Source: Terrabacter tumescens
GTDB taxonomy: Bacteria > Actinomycetota > Actinomycetes > Actinomycetales > Dermatophilaceae
Assembly: GCF_014646815.1 (NCBI RefSeq)
Contig: NZ_BMNZ01000014.1
Location: forward strand, 1 to 38,486
Length of the DNA stretch: 38,486 nt
Direction of reading: 5' to 3'
Part shown: positions 7,167 through 16,388 of the stretch, piece by piece
How the letters are laid out: each line of letters begins with the position of its first letter
Numbering within the stretch: the stretch's first letter is position 1
Program-made: the position numbers and the translations under genes
Notes under the pieces: generated by a model
The model's input: only the letters and a program-made list of their open reading frames with translations
Databases searched by the model: none
Told to the model about the DNA's origin: nothing

Positions 7167-10100
7167 CTACCCGACAAACGTCGTCGGGAACTTCGTAGCG
7201 ACCACTGAGTGGCCGTACGCCTTGGGGTGGAACGACCCGGAACCCGGCCAGTTCGACCCACTGCCCGTGTCGCTGTGCGCGATCGTCGAATTGACCCACT
7301 CGTCGAACGAGCACGCCTCGTGCCCGGCATAGATGGGCATCAGGTCGAGGAAACTTGCCCCGTTGGCCGCGGCAGCGTTCTTCATCACTGCCGTCAGCTG
7401 GTCACCGGTCGTCCGGAACCAGGTGAGGTTCTCGGGTGTGAAGACCAACGAGCACGTCGGTGTGTAGACGTCCGCTGCCTTCACCACCACGTACGGATAT
7501 CCGACGACGGTGATCTGGGCGTTGGGGGCCAGCGTGTGGATCTTGGCCAGGACCGAGTTGAGGGTAGGGGCGAGGTTCGAGATCACCTTGGGTTCGTAGG
7601 TGACGAGCGGCTCCGGGTCCACCACCCCGTTGATCGTCAACTTGTAGGTTGGCGCGGTGCAGCTCTGCAGGGTCGCGACGCAACCCTTGAGGATGTCGGC
7701 GAAGCGTGCGTCATTGCCGCCGATGCCGATCGTCACGCGCGTCGTGTTCTCGTCGAGCCAGCCCTGGTCAAGCTGAGGTGCCTCACCGAAGTGCGTCGTG
7801 CCACCGATGACGTTGTCCATGACAGCGCCGCTGCACGCCGCGAAGTGGAACGCAGTGTTGGAGGACGTGCGACCCGCGACCCCCATCATCCGCTTGAAAA
7901 CGAGGGGCGGATACGCGCTTGCGGACCGGTGACAGGCGTTCTTGTGACTCCGCTCGTCCTGCACTGCACCGGGCAAGCTGGCCGAGGGTGTGTTGGTCGC
8001 GGGCGCGTCGGCATCCGCGTCGTACGGCTCGTCACCCTCCCCTGCCTGGTAGGAATCGCCGAAGGCGACGTACGAGGCGATCGGCTTGGCCGCCGGCGTC
8101 AGAGCGATCGCGTCCCAGGCCACGTCGACGACACCGTCGGCGAAGTCGCTGTAGGTCACGTTCGACAGCTGGACGGTGGCCCCGCTGCTGAGCTGGAAGA
8201 TGCCGAGGTCGACCCACGCGTTCTGGCGCCACCGTTGATTCACCACCCGGTGGTAGCTCTTCGCCCCCGTCCAGATCTTGTAGTCCGCCTGGTGGGTCGT
8301 GGCGCCGTTGGCGGGGACGAACACCCAGAGGTGCTGCCAGCCAACGGTAGTCGTAGGCACCGTCCACGTCCCGGTGACGGCCATCGAGGGACGCGAGGAG
8401 CTCGCCGAGTGGGCGAAGTAGATGTGGCCTTGGTAGCCAACGCCCACCTGGTGAGTGTCGATCTTCGCGGTCGGTTGACCCGACGTGTCGGTTCCGTACG
8501 CCAGCGCGAACGTGCCCTGGCTCGTCGTCGTCGCGCATCCCGCCAGGTTGGTGGCGGAGGACGCCAGCTCGTCGATGACGACGGCTCCCGCGGGTAACGC
8601 TGTCAGACCCGGGCGTCCCACAACGGGTGCCGCTGCCGCGCCGCAGGCAGGTGGATAGGGATTGGCGACGGTCGGCTCGGCCTGACCGGCCACGTACGAA
8701 GACGAGTCCTCGAACGTGCCCGACCCCGTCCACCCGGCGGGAGAGTGCCACCAGCAGGAGGTGCGGTCAGTGCTGAGGCAGTAGCCCGTGGAGGTGCTCG
8801 TGCTGCTGCAGCCGTTGCTGGCCGAGCAGAAGAGCGAGTAGTTGGTGAGGTTCTGCAGGGTGCCGGCGTCGCGGTACTTGTCGCCGCCGGCCACGAAGTC
8901 CTGCTGCGCGTTCTGCGCCCAGCCGAGGACGCGCTCCTGGTACGGCCACTTGTATGGGTACTTGGCGTCGTCGTAGGTGCCCGAGAGGAAGGGCAGGCGT
9001 GTGGGGTCGTACCCGCTCTGTCGCGGGTTGTTGGTCCAGCCGAGACCCCAGTACCCGTTGTAGGTGCAGGTGGGCCCGGGCTTGCACCCCGTGGCGTTGT
9101 AGGTGCCGTTGGGCTGGATGCCGGTGTTGTAGGCCCATAGCGCGGCATACCAGTTCTCGATCTTGCCCGGGTTGCCGTCGTTGATCTTGATGCCCGCGGC
9201 TTGGAGGTCGTTCCAGATGTTCTCCAAGAACGACACCGATGCCGCCACGTTCACCTGGTAGTCGGTGGCGACCTGCAGCTTCTTCGTCGCTGACCACGTG
9301 GCGTCCGATGCGCGCATGTGCGTGGTGATCTGTGCAACCCCGTACCCGCAGTCGGCGTTCGCGTAGTCCATGCCGGCGATCCGGCCGTTCGCGTCGTAGA
9401 CGGTGCCGTAGTAGTCCGCGATGAGGGGGTTGCCCGGCACCCCGGCCAAGGCGTGCCAGCTGGCCTGGTTGAAGTTCGACTCCTGGGCCATCACTCCCAG
9501 CAGGACCTGAACAGGGACGTGCGCGTTGGGCCAACCGTTGAGTCCGACCCTGGGGAACACGCTCTGCGGCACGTAGGAGGCGAGCCCGTGCTTCTGCCAG
9601 TTGGCCGGACGGGCGATGGTGAGCTCGCCGCGAACTGCTCGGTTTGCCGCCCACTCGAGCTGCTTCGGAGAGGGCTGGACCACCTGGACCGTCGGGTCGA
9701 GCATCGGCACCGAGCACGTCGGCGCGGTGGCCACCGTCGCAGCCGTCGTCGTGGAGGCCAGCGGTGCGAAGTCGGCAATGTCCGCTCCGTCGCTCGTGAC
9801 GGGGCTGTTCGTCGAGGCTCCACCGCTGGCGGGTCGGGACACGATGCCCGACGTCGCGCTCACCTGATCGATCACGAGCGACCCGTCGACGGAGACGTCC
9901 TTCGGCGTGACGGGGACGGCGATCACCGTGTCCTGGCCGGCGGTGGCGCCGACCGACCCCACCAGTAAGTTGCGGCCGTTCCGGCCCCCGAAGATGTGCA
10001 GGTTGTGGAGCCGTCCGCGGCCCTGCGCGACGGCCTTGGATCCGGTGAGCCGGTACACGGTTGACGTGGTCGGCGAGTCCTGGACGAGGTACTCGACCGA

Positions 10101-10829
10101 CGTGCCTGACAGGCTGAGGTCGAAGACGAGTCCCGGCGCCGTCGCACGCGTGCGCAGCGAGCCGGAGGGGGACGCCTCGACGACACTGTTTCCTGCTGCC
10201 GCGAGGACTCGCCCGTCGGCCAACGGAACCGGTGAACCAAGGTCCGCTGTTGAGTCGATGCGAGAGGTCACCCTGCTCCGCACTGGGTCGACGGTAACGA
10301 GACGGGTCTGTGCGCCGTCCAGACCTGTACGCCTCACGAAAGTGACCAGGGACTGTCCACACCCAGGACTCCGGTAGGTGAGCGCCACCCGCTCGGGGAC
10401 CATCCATCGGCGTCCCGTGTCGAGCTCGATCACGGCCGCCACTGCTCCGCCCAGTTGGAGACGCTGGTCATTGACGAAGGTGGTCGGCGCGAAGGCCACA
10501 GCCATGAAACGGGCGTCACCGGTTACGCAGTGCGACTCGGTCCAGTCCGCCGCGTCCCATCCGGCCACGCGCAGGTCGGCCACACGGTGCCACGCATGGT
10601 CGCCGGACCTGGCGCTCACGACGTGCACGCCGTTACTGTCGCCGTAGGCCGTCGCCGCAGTGTCACCCGGCGCGAGCGGCACCACCGGCGGTTCGTGGGT
10701 GGACACCGCTGACGACACCTGTCGGGCGACAGACGGAGGACCCAGTGGGGCTGAGACAGATGGGGCGGCACCGACCGCAGCGAGAGCGCACGCTGCTGCG
10801 GCTGAGGCGACCATGAGACGTTTGAACAC
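7167..10829 (-). CDS. Secreted multidomain exoenzyme: propeller-like, lytic transglycosylase-like, golvesin-like and SGNH esterase domains
   Basis: 1220 residues from a GTG with GGAGG 8-12 bases upstream. A signal peptide (1-27) is followed by a beta-rich, WD/TolB-like region (about 45-390). A lysozyme-like transglycosylase domain (about 435-590) has probable catalytic Glu450 in MAQES, GYGVAQIT near 492 and an AYNTG motif near 568. A Cys-rich linker precedes a golvesin/xanthan-lyase-like beta domain (about 700-915). Last comes an SGNH hydrolase (917-1215) with Ser926 in GDS, Asn1039 in GGND and His1201 in FHP. Domain logic suggests cleavage of glycan strands plus removal of ester groups from wall or polysaccharide. 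Similar golvesin-containing proteins occur in Streptomyces (memory). It heads a run with two secreted paralogues downstream. Confidence 0.85.
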   Translation of the reverse strand: MFKRLMVASAAAACALAAVGAAPSVSAPLGPPSVARQVSSAVSTHEPPVVPLAPGDTAATAYGDSNGVHVVSARSGDHAWHRVADLRVAGWDAADWTESHCVTGDARFMAVAFAPTTFVNDQRLQLGGAVAAVIELDTGRRWMVPERVALTYRSPGCGQSLVTFVRRTGLDGAQTRLVTVDPVRSRVTSRIDSTADLGSPVPLADGRVLAAAGNSVVEASPSGSLRTRATAPGLVFDLSLSGTSVEYLVQDSPTTSTVYRLTGSKAVAQGRGRLHNLHIFGGRNGRNLLVGSVGATAGQDTVIAVPVTPKDVSVDGSLVIDQVSATSGIVSRPASGGASTNSPVTSDGADIADFAPLASTTTAATVATAPTCSVPMLDPTVQVVQPSPKQLEWAANRAVRGELTIARPANWQKHGLASYVPQSVFPRVGLNGWPNAHVPVQVLLGVMAQESNFNQASWHALAGVPGNPLIADYYGTVYDANGRIAGMDYANADCGYGVAQITTHMRASDATWSATKKLQVATDYQVNVAASVSFLENIWNDLQAAGIKINDGNPGKIENWYAALWAYNTGIQPNGTYNATGCKPGPTCTYNGYWGLGWTNNPRQSGYDPTRLPFLSGTYDDAKYPYKWPYQERVLGWAQNAQQDFVAGGDKYRDAGTLQNLTNYSLFCSASNGCSSTSTSTGYCLSTDRTSCWWHSPAGWTGSGTFEDSSSYVAGQAEPTVANPYPPACGAAAAPVVGRPGLTALPAGAVVIDELASSATNLAGCATTTSQGTFALAYGTDTSGQPTAKIDTHQVGVGYQGHIYFAHSASSSRPSMAVTGTWTVPTTTVGWQHLWVFVPANGATTHQADYKIWTGAKSYHRVVNQRWRQNAWVDLGIFQLSSGATVQLSNVTYSDFADGVVDVAWDAIALTPAAKPIASYVAFGDSYQAGEGDEPYDADADAPATNTPSASLPGAVQDERSHKNACHRSASAYPPLVFKRMMGVAGRTSSNTAFHFAACSGAVMDNVIGGTTHFGEAPQLDQGWLDENTTRVTIGIGGNDARFADILKGCVATLQSCTAPTYKLTINGVVDPEPLVTYEPKVISNLAPTLNSVLAKIHTLAPNAQITVVGYPYVVVKAADVYTPTCSLVFTPENLTWFRTTGDQLTAVMKNAAAANGASFLDLMPIYAGHEACSFDEWVNSTIAHSDTGSGSNWPGSGSFHPKAYGHSVVATKFPTTFVG

Positions 10830-10966
10830 CGTACCGACCTCCGTTTACGAATTGGTGGAGCGCACAGAAAATGCGCAGGACAACATGTCCCGCTAACCCA
10901 AAAGCAGAAATGACGCATCCACGATCGTGGGTGGCGTTCAGTTAAGCGTCCGACCGCCTTGACGAC
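10830..10966 (-). promoter_or_regulatory. Upstream region of the exoenzyme gene with two dyads
   Basis: Non-coding gap upstream of the exoenzyme. It contains a perfect 12-bp palindrome CCACGATCGTGG (10919-10930) and an inverted pair GGACA-N3-TGTCC (10878-10890), either of which could be an operator. The ribosome site GGAGG is at its right-strand end. No confident -10/-35 pair. Confidence 0.35.
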
Positions 10967-11428
10967 TCAGGCTTGGTGATGACGTGAAGGGCGACCGCGA
11001 CCTCTGCGAAATGCCCGAATGATCATGACGACGCCGGTAACACCCGGGATAGCGCCGACCACGAGGGCAGCCACGCCGAAGACGATCCCGATCTCACGCA
11101 GGGCGTTGGTCCGGTTCCCTGGGGACAAGGCACCCATGAGATAGACGAGTCCCCAGGTGGCACAGGCACCCCCGACCAGAGCGAGAACCGTGCCGACGAC
11201 GGCCATCGCACGAGCGGACACGCGGCTCAGCCGATGCTCGGATGGAAAACGGTTGATCGATGGACCAACTGGTGCTGCACACGACCAGGCAATGCGGCCG
11301 ACATCCGGATCGGATTCGGGCGGCCGTTCCTGCCGAGCATTCTGAGCATTCGTTTCCCCTGTTGCTCGCACCCTCTCCAAAGGCGAATGAATTGCGTCGC
11401 TGCCCATCGAGAGAACCATGTGCCCCAC
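10967..11428 (-). CDS. Small two-helix membrane protein (unknown)
   Basis: Up to 153 residues. The first 70 residues are hydrophilic and of doubtful reading. The C-terminal half has two clear hydrophobic helices (about 75-97 and 112-136) and ends in a basic tail RRGRGRPSRHHQA. No ribosome site supports the ATG at 11428, and initiation nearer residue 71-75 is possible. A 12-bp palindrome CCCCACGTGGGG (11423-11434) overlaps the upstream start. It lies 137 bp upstream of the exoenzyme on the same strand, in the lower-GC insertion. No family recognised. The following gap up to 11590 shows no gene. Confidence 0.5.
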   Translation of the reverse strand: MGHMVLSMGSDAIHSPLERVRATGETNAQNARQERPPESDPDVGRIAWSCAAPVGPSINRFPSEHRLSRVSARAMAVVGTVLALVGGACATWGLVYLMGALSPGNRTNALREIGIVFGVAALVVGAIPGVTGVVMIIRAFRRGRGRPSRHHQA

Positions 11429-11590
11429 GTGGGGCGAGGCTCAAAGTATTGGGGCCCCTGAAAGGGCGTCAATACCTGCAGTTCCAGCAGAACGTCTGGA
11501 CTTGGTAAAGGTTCGTCAGGACGGGATGGCCCCGGCAAGCAGACGCTCGAGCGGCCTCCTCGGCACGTGGGCCGGAGGAACGAACATTCG

Positions 11591-12046
11591 TCAGCCGGCG
11601 AGGACGCGGCGCACGATCGCGGCTACGCGGCCGCCCTCGGCGCGGCCGTCAACGGCAGCGTTGGCGGCCTTCATCGCGAGGCCCATCTGCGGCATGCCGG
11701 TGGCGCCGGAGGACGCGACGGCCTCGCGGACGATCGACTCGAGCTCGTCGTCGCCGAGCTGCTTGGGCAGGTAGGTCTCGAGGACGGCGAGCTCCGCCTC
11801 CTCCTTGTCGGCGAGCTCGGCGCGGCCGGCACCGGTGTAGGCCTCGGCGGCCTCGCGGCGCTTCTTGGCCTCCTTGGCGAGGACCTTGAGCACGTCGTCG
11901 TCGGTGAGCTCGCGGTGCTCCTTGCCGGCGACCTCCTCGTTGGTGACGGCGGTGAGGGCCATCCGCAGCGAACCGGCCCGGACCTGGTCGCGCTCGCGCA
12001 TCGCGGACGTGAGGTCGGCCTGCAGCTGCTCCTTGAGGGTGCTCAT
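11591..12046 (-). CDS. GatB/YqeY domain protein
   Basis: 151 residues, the usual length of the stand-alone YqeY family. The helical N-terminal part is rich in Lys and Glu (LTDDDVLKVLAKEAKKRREA). It is followed by the typical ETYLPKQL segment and a C-terminal domain resembling the tRNA-binding tail of GatB (MPQMGLAMKAANAAVDGRAEGG). The family is widespread, and a role in tRNA-dependent amidation or tRNA handling is presumed, not proven. It is divergent from the metallophosphoesterase gene (79 bp apart), an arrangement common in Actinobacteria. It marks the right side of the accessory insertion, where conserved gene order resumes. Confidence 0.9.
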   Translation of the reverse strand: MSTLKEQLQADLTSAMRERDQVRAGSLRMALTAVTNEEVAGKEHRELTDDDVLKVLAKEAKKRREAAEAYTGAGRAELADKEEAELAVLETYLPKQLGDDELESIVREAVASSGATGMPQMGLAMKAANAAVDGRAEGGRVAAIVRRVLAG

Positions 12047-12125
12047 GCGTCCAGTCTGTCAGGTCGGGCGCGCCCCATCGTCCGGCTGCGTCGGGGCAGC
12101 CGCCGTGGGTGCGAGGATGGGCCCC

Positions 12126-13076
12126 ATGCGTGCCGCGACCAAGACCGTGCTCAAGACCGCGCTCGGGCTGGGCGCGGCCGGTGCCGGGGTGCTCGGGTGG
12201 GCCTCCCTCATCGAGCGCAACGCCTTCGTGCTGCGCCGGTTCGACGTGCCGGTGCTGCCCGACGGCGCTGCGCCCCTGCGGGTGCTGCACCTGTCGGACC
12301 TGCACCTGCTCCCCCGTCAGCGCGCCAAGCGCGCGTGGGTGCACAGCCTCGCCTCGCTCGACCCGGACCTCGTCATCACGACGGGCGACAACATCGCGGC
12401 GGCCGACGCCGTGCCGGCGCTCCTCGACGCCTACGAGCTGCTCCTCGGCATCCCGGGCGTCTTCGTGCTCGGGTCCAACGACTACTTCGCGCCGAAGCTG
12501 AAGAACCCGCTCGGCTACCTGACGCGCAACTTCGCCAAGGGCGTCGGCACGACCCAGCGGCTGCCCACCGCGGACCTCGTGCGGGGCATGAGCTCCCGCG
12601 GCTGGGTCGACCTGACGAACCGGCGCGACTCGATCACGGTGCGCGACCTGCGCATCGACCTCGTCGGGGTCGACGACCCGCACCTCGGCTACGACCGTCT
12701 CGACCTCGTCCGCGGCCCGGCCTCGCCCGACGCCGACCTCGCTCTCGCCGTGACGCACGCGCCGTACCAGCGGGTGCTCGACGCGTATGCCGCCGACGGC
12801 GCGGACCTCATCGTCGCCGGGCACACCCACGGGGGTCAGGTCTGCGTGCCGGGCTACGGCGCGCTCGTGACCAACTGCGACCTCGACACGAGCCGGGTCA
12901 AGGGCCTGTCGCGCTGGTGGCCGGGGGCCGGTTCCACGCCGTCGTCGCAGGCGCCGGAGGGGGCCGCGTGGCTCGAGGTGTCCGCGGGGCTCGGCACGGC
13001 GCCGACCGCTCCCGTACGCCTCGCCTGCCGTCCCGAGGCGACGCTCCTGACGCTCGTCCCCCGCTCGCAGGGCTGA
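12126..13076 (+). CDS. Membrane-anchored metallophosphoesterase (Rv3683/YkuE-like)
   Basis: 316 residues. I chose the ATG at 12126 because GAGGA lies nine bases upstream; an in-frame ATG at 12117 is the alternative. An N-terminal hydrophobic segment (about 8-28) would anchor it. The calcineurin-type motifs are in order: DLH at 58-60 (HLSDLHLLP), GDN at 87-89, GSND (in place of GNHD) near 122, and AGHTHGGQ near 235. These bind a two-metal centre that hydrolyses phosphoesters. YkuE-type enzymes act on the outer membrane face, possibly on UDP-linked lipids. In Mycobacterium this gene directly follows ponA2; here the accessory insertion separates them. Confidence 0.92.
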   Translation: MRAATKTVLKTALGLGAAGAGVLGWASLIERNAFVLRRFDVPVLPDGAAPLRVLHLSDLHLLPRQRAKRAWVHSLASLDPDLVITTGDNIAAADAVPALLDAYELLLGIPGVFVLGSNDYFAPKLKNPLGYLTRNFAKGVGTTQRLPTADLVRGMSSRGWVDLTNRRDSITVRDLRIDLVGVDDPHLGYDRLDLVRGPASPDADLALAVTHAPYQRVLDAYAADGADLIVAGHTHGGQVCVPGYGALVTNCDLDTSRVKGLSRWWPGAGSTPSSQAPEGAAWLEVSAGLGTAPTAPVRLACRPEATLLTLVPRSQG

Positions 13077-13188
13077 TCGGCGGCGGGTTCCGGGTCGCTG
13101 CGACGGCCCGATTCGGAGTTGGGCCGGGGGCTGCGCTAGCATCTCTGCTTGCTGCCTCCGGTCCGCGGACCAGGGGTAGATGCAGCAC

Positions 13189-13402
<214 letters not shown>

Positions 13403-13422
13403 GGGCCCTGGACCCGTGACCG

Positions 13423-14016
13423 TCAGCGTGGCGCGACGGCCTTCGGCGGTTGCGGCTCGGGCTGCTGGGACCCGGGCTCCGCTGCCCCGCGGTCCAGCGC
13501 CCCTGCCAGCAGGAGCAGGGCGGCCAGCACGAGCAGCGGGATCACGACGACGCCGGTCGAGCCGCCGAACAGGTCACCGAGGCCCGGTCCCTCGTGACCG
13601 GACTCCCGCACCAGGATCGAGGCGACCGACAGGAACGGCACCGCGGCGACGACGACGAGCAGCGCTCCCGCGCGCAGGGCGTACGTCAGGCCGACGACGG
13701 CGATCGGCAGCGCGAGGACGAGGGCGATGATCGGGAGGTCCGGTGCATCGACGAGGTCGACGAAGAGCGTGAGAACGCCCCACACCACGTACAGCCCGAC
13801 GGCGACCGCCAGGACCCGGAGCGCGATGGGGCGCCGAAGGGCGGCGAGCACGGTGAGCGCGGCGAGGGGCACGACGACCGCGGCAGCCAGCAGCACCGCC
13901 GCGCCACCGCCCGAGTCCTCGAACGCGTAGCCGAGCGCGAAGAGCAGACCACCGCACACGAACACCGCCGTCAGGACGAGAGCCGTGCGACGCAGAACCA
14001 CGGAGACGGTCTTCAT
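13423..14016 (-). CDS. Multi-pass membrane protein (unknown)
   Basis: 197 residues from the ATG at 14016, which has a near-perfect ribosome site AAGGAGGTGGGG; longer frames upstream lack one. About six hydrophobic helices are visible, starting with VLRRTALVLTAVFVCGG and followed by Leu/Val/Ala-rich segments. The C-terminal tail is Pro/Gln-rich and cytosolic or extracytosolic (PGSQQPEPQPP). No conserved polar motif suggests a transporter or enzyme. Divergent from the next membrane gene across a 181-bp gap that should carry both promoters. I do not recognise the family. Confidence 0.75.
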   Translation of the reverse strand: MKTVSVVLRRTALVLTAVFVCGGLLFALGYAFEDSGGGAAVLLAAAVVVPLAALTVLAALRRPIALRVLAVAVGLYVVWGVLTLFVDLVDAPDLPIIALVLALPIAVVGLTYALRAGALLVVVAAVPFLSVASILVRESGHEGPGLGDLFGGSTGVVVIPLLVLAALLLLAGALDRGAAEPGSQQPEPQPPKAVAPR

Positions 14017-14197
14017 CTCCCCACCTCCTTGCCTCACCTCGATCGTCACGCCGACGGCGGCGGCGCCGACAGGGTCCAAGGGCCTGCACCGCAGACCCGG
14101 CCGAACCGGGTGACGGGACACCCCGGCCGCGCGACACTGGGACGGACGCACCCCCGGGTCGCGTCATCGGCGCGACGCGACGGCTCCGGAGGCAGGC

Positions 14198-15013
14198 ATG
14201 GACGTCGAGGGCTCGATCGATCCCGCGAGCGGGTCGGACGACGGTGACCACGAGCGCGCCGGGCCCGGCGGCCTGCGCGACTCGACGGCGCCCGGGCTGC
14301 CCGTCTTCCTCTCGACCGAGCACTGGAGCCTGCTCGGCACCCGGTCGATGACGTGGTCGGAGGTGATGAGCCGGATCACGATCCACCTCACCGTCGTGTC
14401 GGCCTTCCTCGTCGTGCTGGCGCTGACCGCGCAGGCGACCGGCTTCGGCACGCCGTTCCGGGTCATGGCGATCGGCTTCGCGTCGGCGGCGCTCGTCATG
14501 GGGGTCCTCACCGCGATCCGGGTCAACACCGCGAGCCGCGAGGACGCCGACCTCATCCGCGCCATTTACCGCCTGCGCCACGCCTACGTCGAGCTCGCCC
14601 CCGAGCTGGCGCCCTACCTGACGGCCTCGACGTACGACGACGGGCCCGGCCTCATGCACACGTATGCCTTGGGGCGCCGCCGCAACATCGTGCTGCACGT
14701 CGTGGGCAGCACCTCGATGTTCCTCATGGTCGTCAATGCGATCGTCGCCGGCACGCTCGGCGCGCTCGTGGGCAACACCGCCGGCGGCGGGACGGTCGTC
14801 GTGGTGGCCTCGGGCGTCGGAGCCGGGCTGTTGTATGCCGCGGGCCACCTCGAGGTGGGCCGCCGGGTCTTCGGTCCCCAGTCGCTCGACGTGCGGTTCC
14901 CGTCACCCCGGCCCTCGGGGTCGTCCGGGCCTTCGGGGTCGTCCGGGCCTTCGGGGTCGACTGGGCCCTCCCTACCTTCCCGGTCGGCCGGGTCGTCCGA
15001 TCTGCCCGGCTGA
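14198..15013 (+). CDS. Four-helix membrane protein with a Gly-Ser-Pro repeat tail (unknown)
   Basis: 271 residues; GGAGG lies 5-9 bases before the ATG. A hydrophilic N-terminal 40 residues precede two hydrophobic helix pairs (about 60-110 and 165-215) separated by a charged loop. The loop contains REDADLIRAIYRLRHAYVELAPELAPYL, which could be a dimerising or cytosolic helical hairpin. The C-terminus is a low-complexity tail of GSSGPS hexapeptides from an 18-bp DNA tandem repeat (about 14916-14970). No family recognised. It converges on the carboxylate-amine ligase with only eight bases between stops. Confidence 0.75.
   Translation: MDVEGSIDPASGSDDGDHERAGPGGLRDSTAPGLPVFLSTEHWSLLGTRSMTWSEVMSRITIHLTVVSAFLVVLALTAQATGFGTPFRVMAIGFASAALVMGVLTAIRVNTASREDADLIRAIYRLRHAYVELAPELAPYLTASTYDDGPGLMHTYALGRRRNIVLHVVGSTSMFLMVVNAIVAGTLGALVGNTAGGGTVVVVASGVGAGLLYAAGHLEVGRRVFGPQSLDVRFPSPRPSGSSGPSGSSGPSGSTGPSLPSRSAGSSDLPG
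14916..14970 (+). repeat. 18-bp tandem repeat in the tail of the membrane protein gene
   Basis: About three copies of CGGGGTCGTCCGGGCCTT, in frame, encode repeated GSSGPS. The last copy is diverged. Such arrays vary in copy number by slippage. The same period of 18 bp is seen in dnaX. Confidence 0.8.
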
Positions 15014-15021
15014 GGGAGGCC

Positions 15022-16185
15022 TCAGGTCCGCCGCCCCGGGCACGGGGCAGCCGTGGTGCGCACGGAGTCGGTGACGACGTCGGCCAGCTGCCCCGTGTGC
15101 GCCAGCAGGGCGCGTTGCCGCGTCGCGCCGTTGCCCTCCTCGCGGACGCGGACCAGACCGTCGTGGACGGTGGCGAGGTCCCCGGCCGCCTCGAGCGCGG
15201 GGCCGACGTGGTCGAGGAGGGTCTCGAGCACCGACCAGCACGGCTCGGGCAGGCCGGTGCGCCAGTCGAGCAGCTGCCCGCCCAGCCCCTCGCGCCCGGC
15301 CTGCCACGTCGCGCACCGCAGCAGCCGCGTCGACACGTCCGGTGCCTCCCGGCCCTCCGCCCACTCCTGGGCCGCCGTCTCGACGAGGGCCCGGCACAGG
15401 GCCGCGACGACGACGGAGTCCTCGACGGTGGCGCACACGTCGGCGGCGCGCACCTCGACCGTCGGGTAGCGCCTCGCCAGGCGCGCGTCGAAGTAGGCCA
15501 TGCCCTCGTCGAGGATGACGGTGCTGCGCACGAGCTCACGGACGAGACGGTGGTAGGCCGCGGCCGAGCCGAACCGGTCGTTCGGGCCCCACGAGGGCAG
15601 CCGCGTGAGCACCTGCGCCCGGTAGCTGGCGTGACCGGTGTCCTGCCCCTGCCAGAAGGGCGAGTTGGCGCTGAGGGCGAGGATCGTCGGCAGCCAGACC
15701 CGGATGCGGTCGAGCACCCCGACCCCCTCCTCGTCGCTCGCGACCGAGACGTGGACGTGGCACCCGCCGACGAGGTGCTCGCGGGCCGTCAGCCGGTAGC
15801 GGTCCTCGAGCCAGAGGTAGCGCGGCGACCTCGACACGGCGGGCTCCACCGGCAGCGGCGAGGTGGCGAGCGCCGCGACGCCGACGCCGCACTCGCGCGC
15901 CGCCGCGACGGCCTCCCCGCGCCACCGCCACAGCTCGGACCGCAGGTCGTCGAGCTCGGCGGCAGGCGCCGTGTGCGTCTCGATCTGCTGCTGCCGGAAC
16001 TCCCCCTCGACGGCGCCGTGCGCGCACACCCCGGGAATCATCGGCGGGCCCGTCACGGCCCCGTCCGTCGCCGCCGCCTGCGCCCGATCCGCCGCGTGCC
16101 TGAGCACCTGCTCCGCCGCGGGCAGAGGCCGGCCGGTCCGTGCGTCGACGAGCAGCATCTCCTCCTCGACCCCCAAGGTTCGCAT
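15022..16185 (-). CDS. Carboxylate-amine ligase, YbdK/GCS2 family
   Basis: 387 residues, AGGAG upstream of the ATG. It begins with MRTLGVEEEMLLVD, the typical start of the GCS2 (glutamate-cysteine ligase type 2) family. Other family features are EGEFRQQQIETHT (metal and substrate ligands), the GGCHVHVSVAS segment, and WLPTILALSANSPFWQGQDTG near residues 164-184. Members ligate the gamma-carboxyl of glutamate to an amine: some make gamma-glutamylcysteine, and EgtA belongs nearby in function. The exact substrate cannot be told from sequence. Because an egtB-egtD pair lies 16 kb away without an egtA, this protein is a candidate but unlinked source of gamma-glutamylcysteine. Confidence 0.88.
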   Translation of the reverse strand: MRTLGVEEEMLLVDARTGRPLPAAEQVLRHAADRAQAAATDGAVTGPPMIPGVCAHGAVEGEFRQQQIETHTAPAAELDDLRSELWRWRGEAVAAARECGVGVAALATSPLPVEPAVSRSPRYLWLEDRYRLTAREHLVGGCHVHVSVASDEEGVGVLDRIRVWLPTILALSANSPFWQGQDTGHASYRAQVLTRLPSWGPNDRFGSAAAYHRLVRELVRSTVILDEGMAYFDARLARRYPTVEVRAADVCATVEDSVVVAALCRALVETAAQEWAEGREAPDVSTRLLRCATWQAGREGLGGQLLDWRTGLPEPCWSVLETLLDHVGPALEAAGDLATVHDGLVRVREEGNGATRQRALLAHTGQLADVVTDSVRTTAAPCPGRRT

Positions 16186-16388
16186 GACGGCGCTCCTGCC
16201 CGACGTGGCGGCATCTGCCGCCGCTCACCGTCCAGTCTCCCGGCTCGAGCGGTCCGACGGCAGTGGCGAAGGGCCCCCATGTCGAGGTACGGGTAGAGGC
16301 ACGTGTCGACGCACGTGTCCAGCCTTGGGAATGAACTGCCGAAGGATGCGTTGTCCCTCTTCGTCGCCCCCAAGACCTCAGGAGGATC

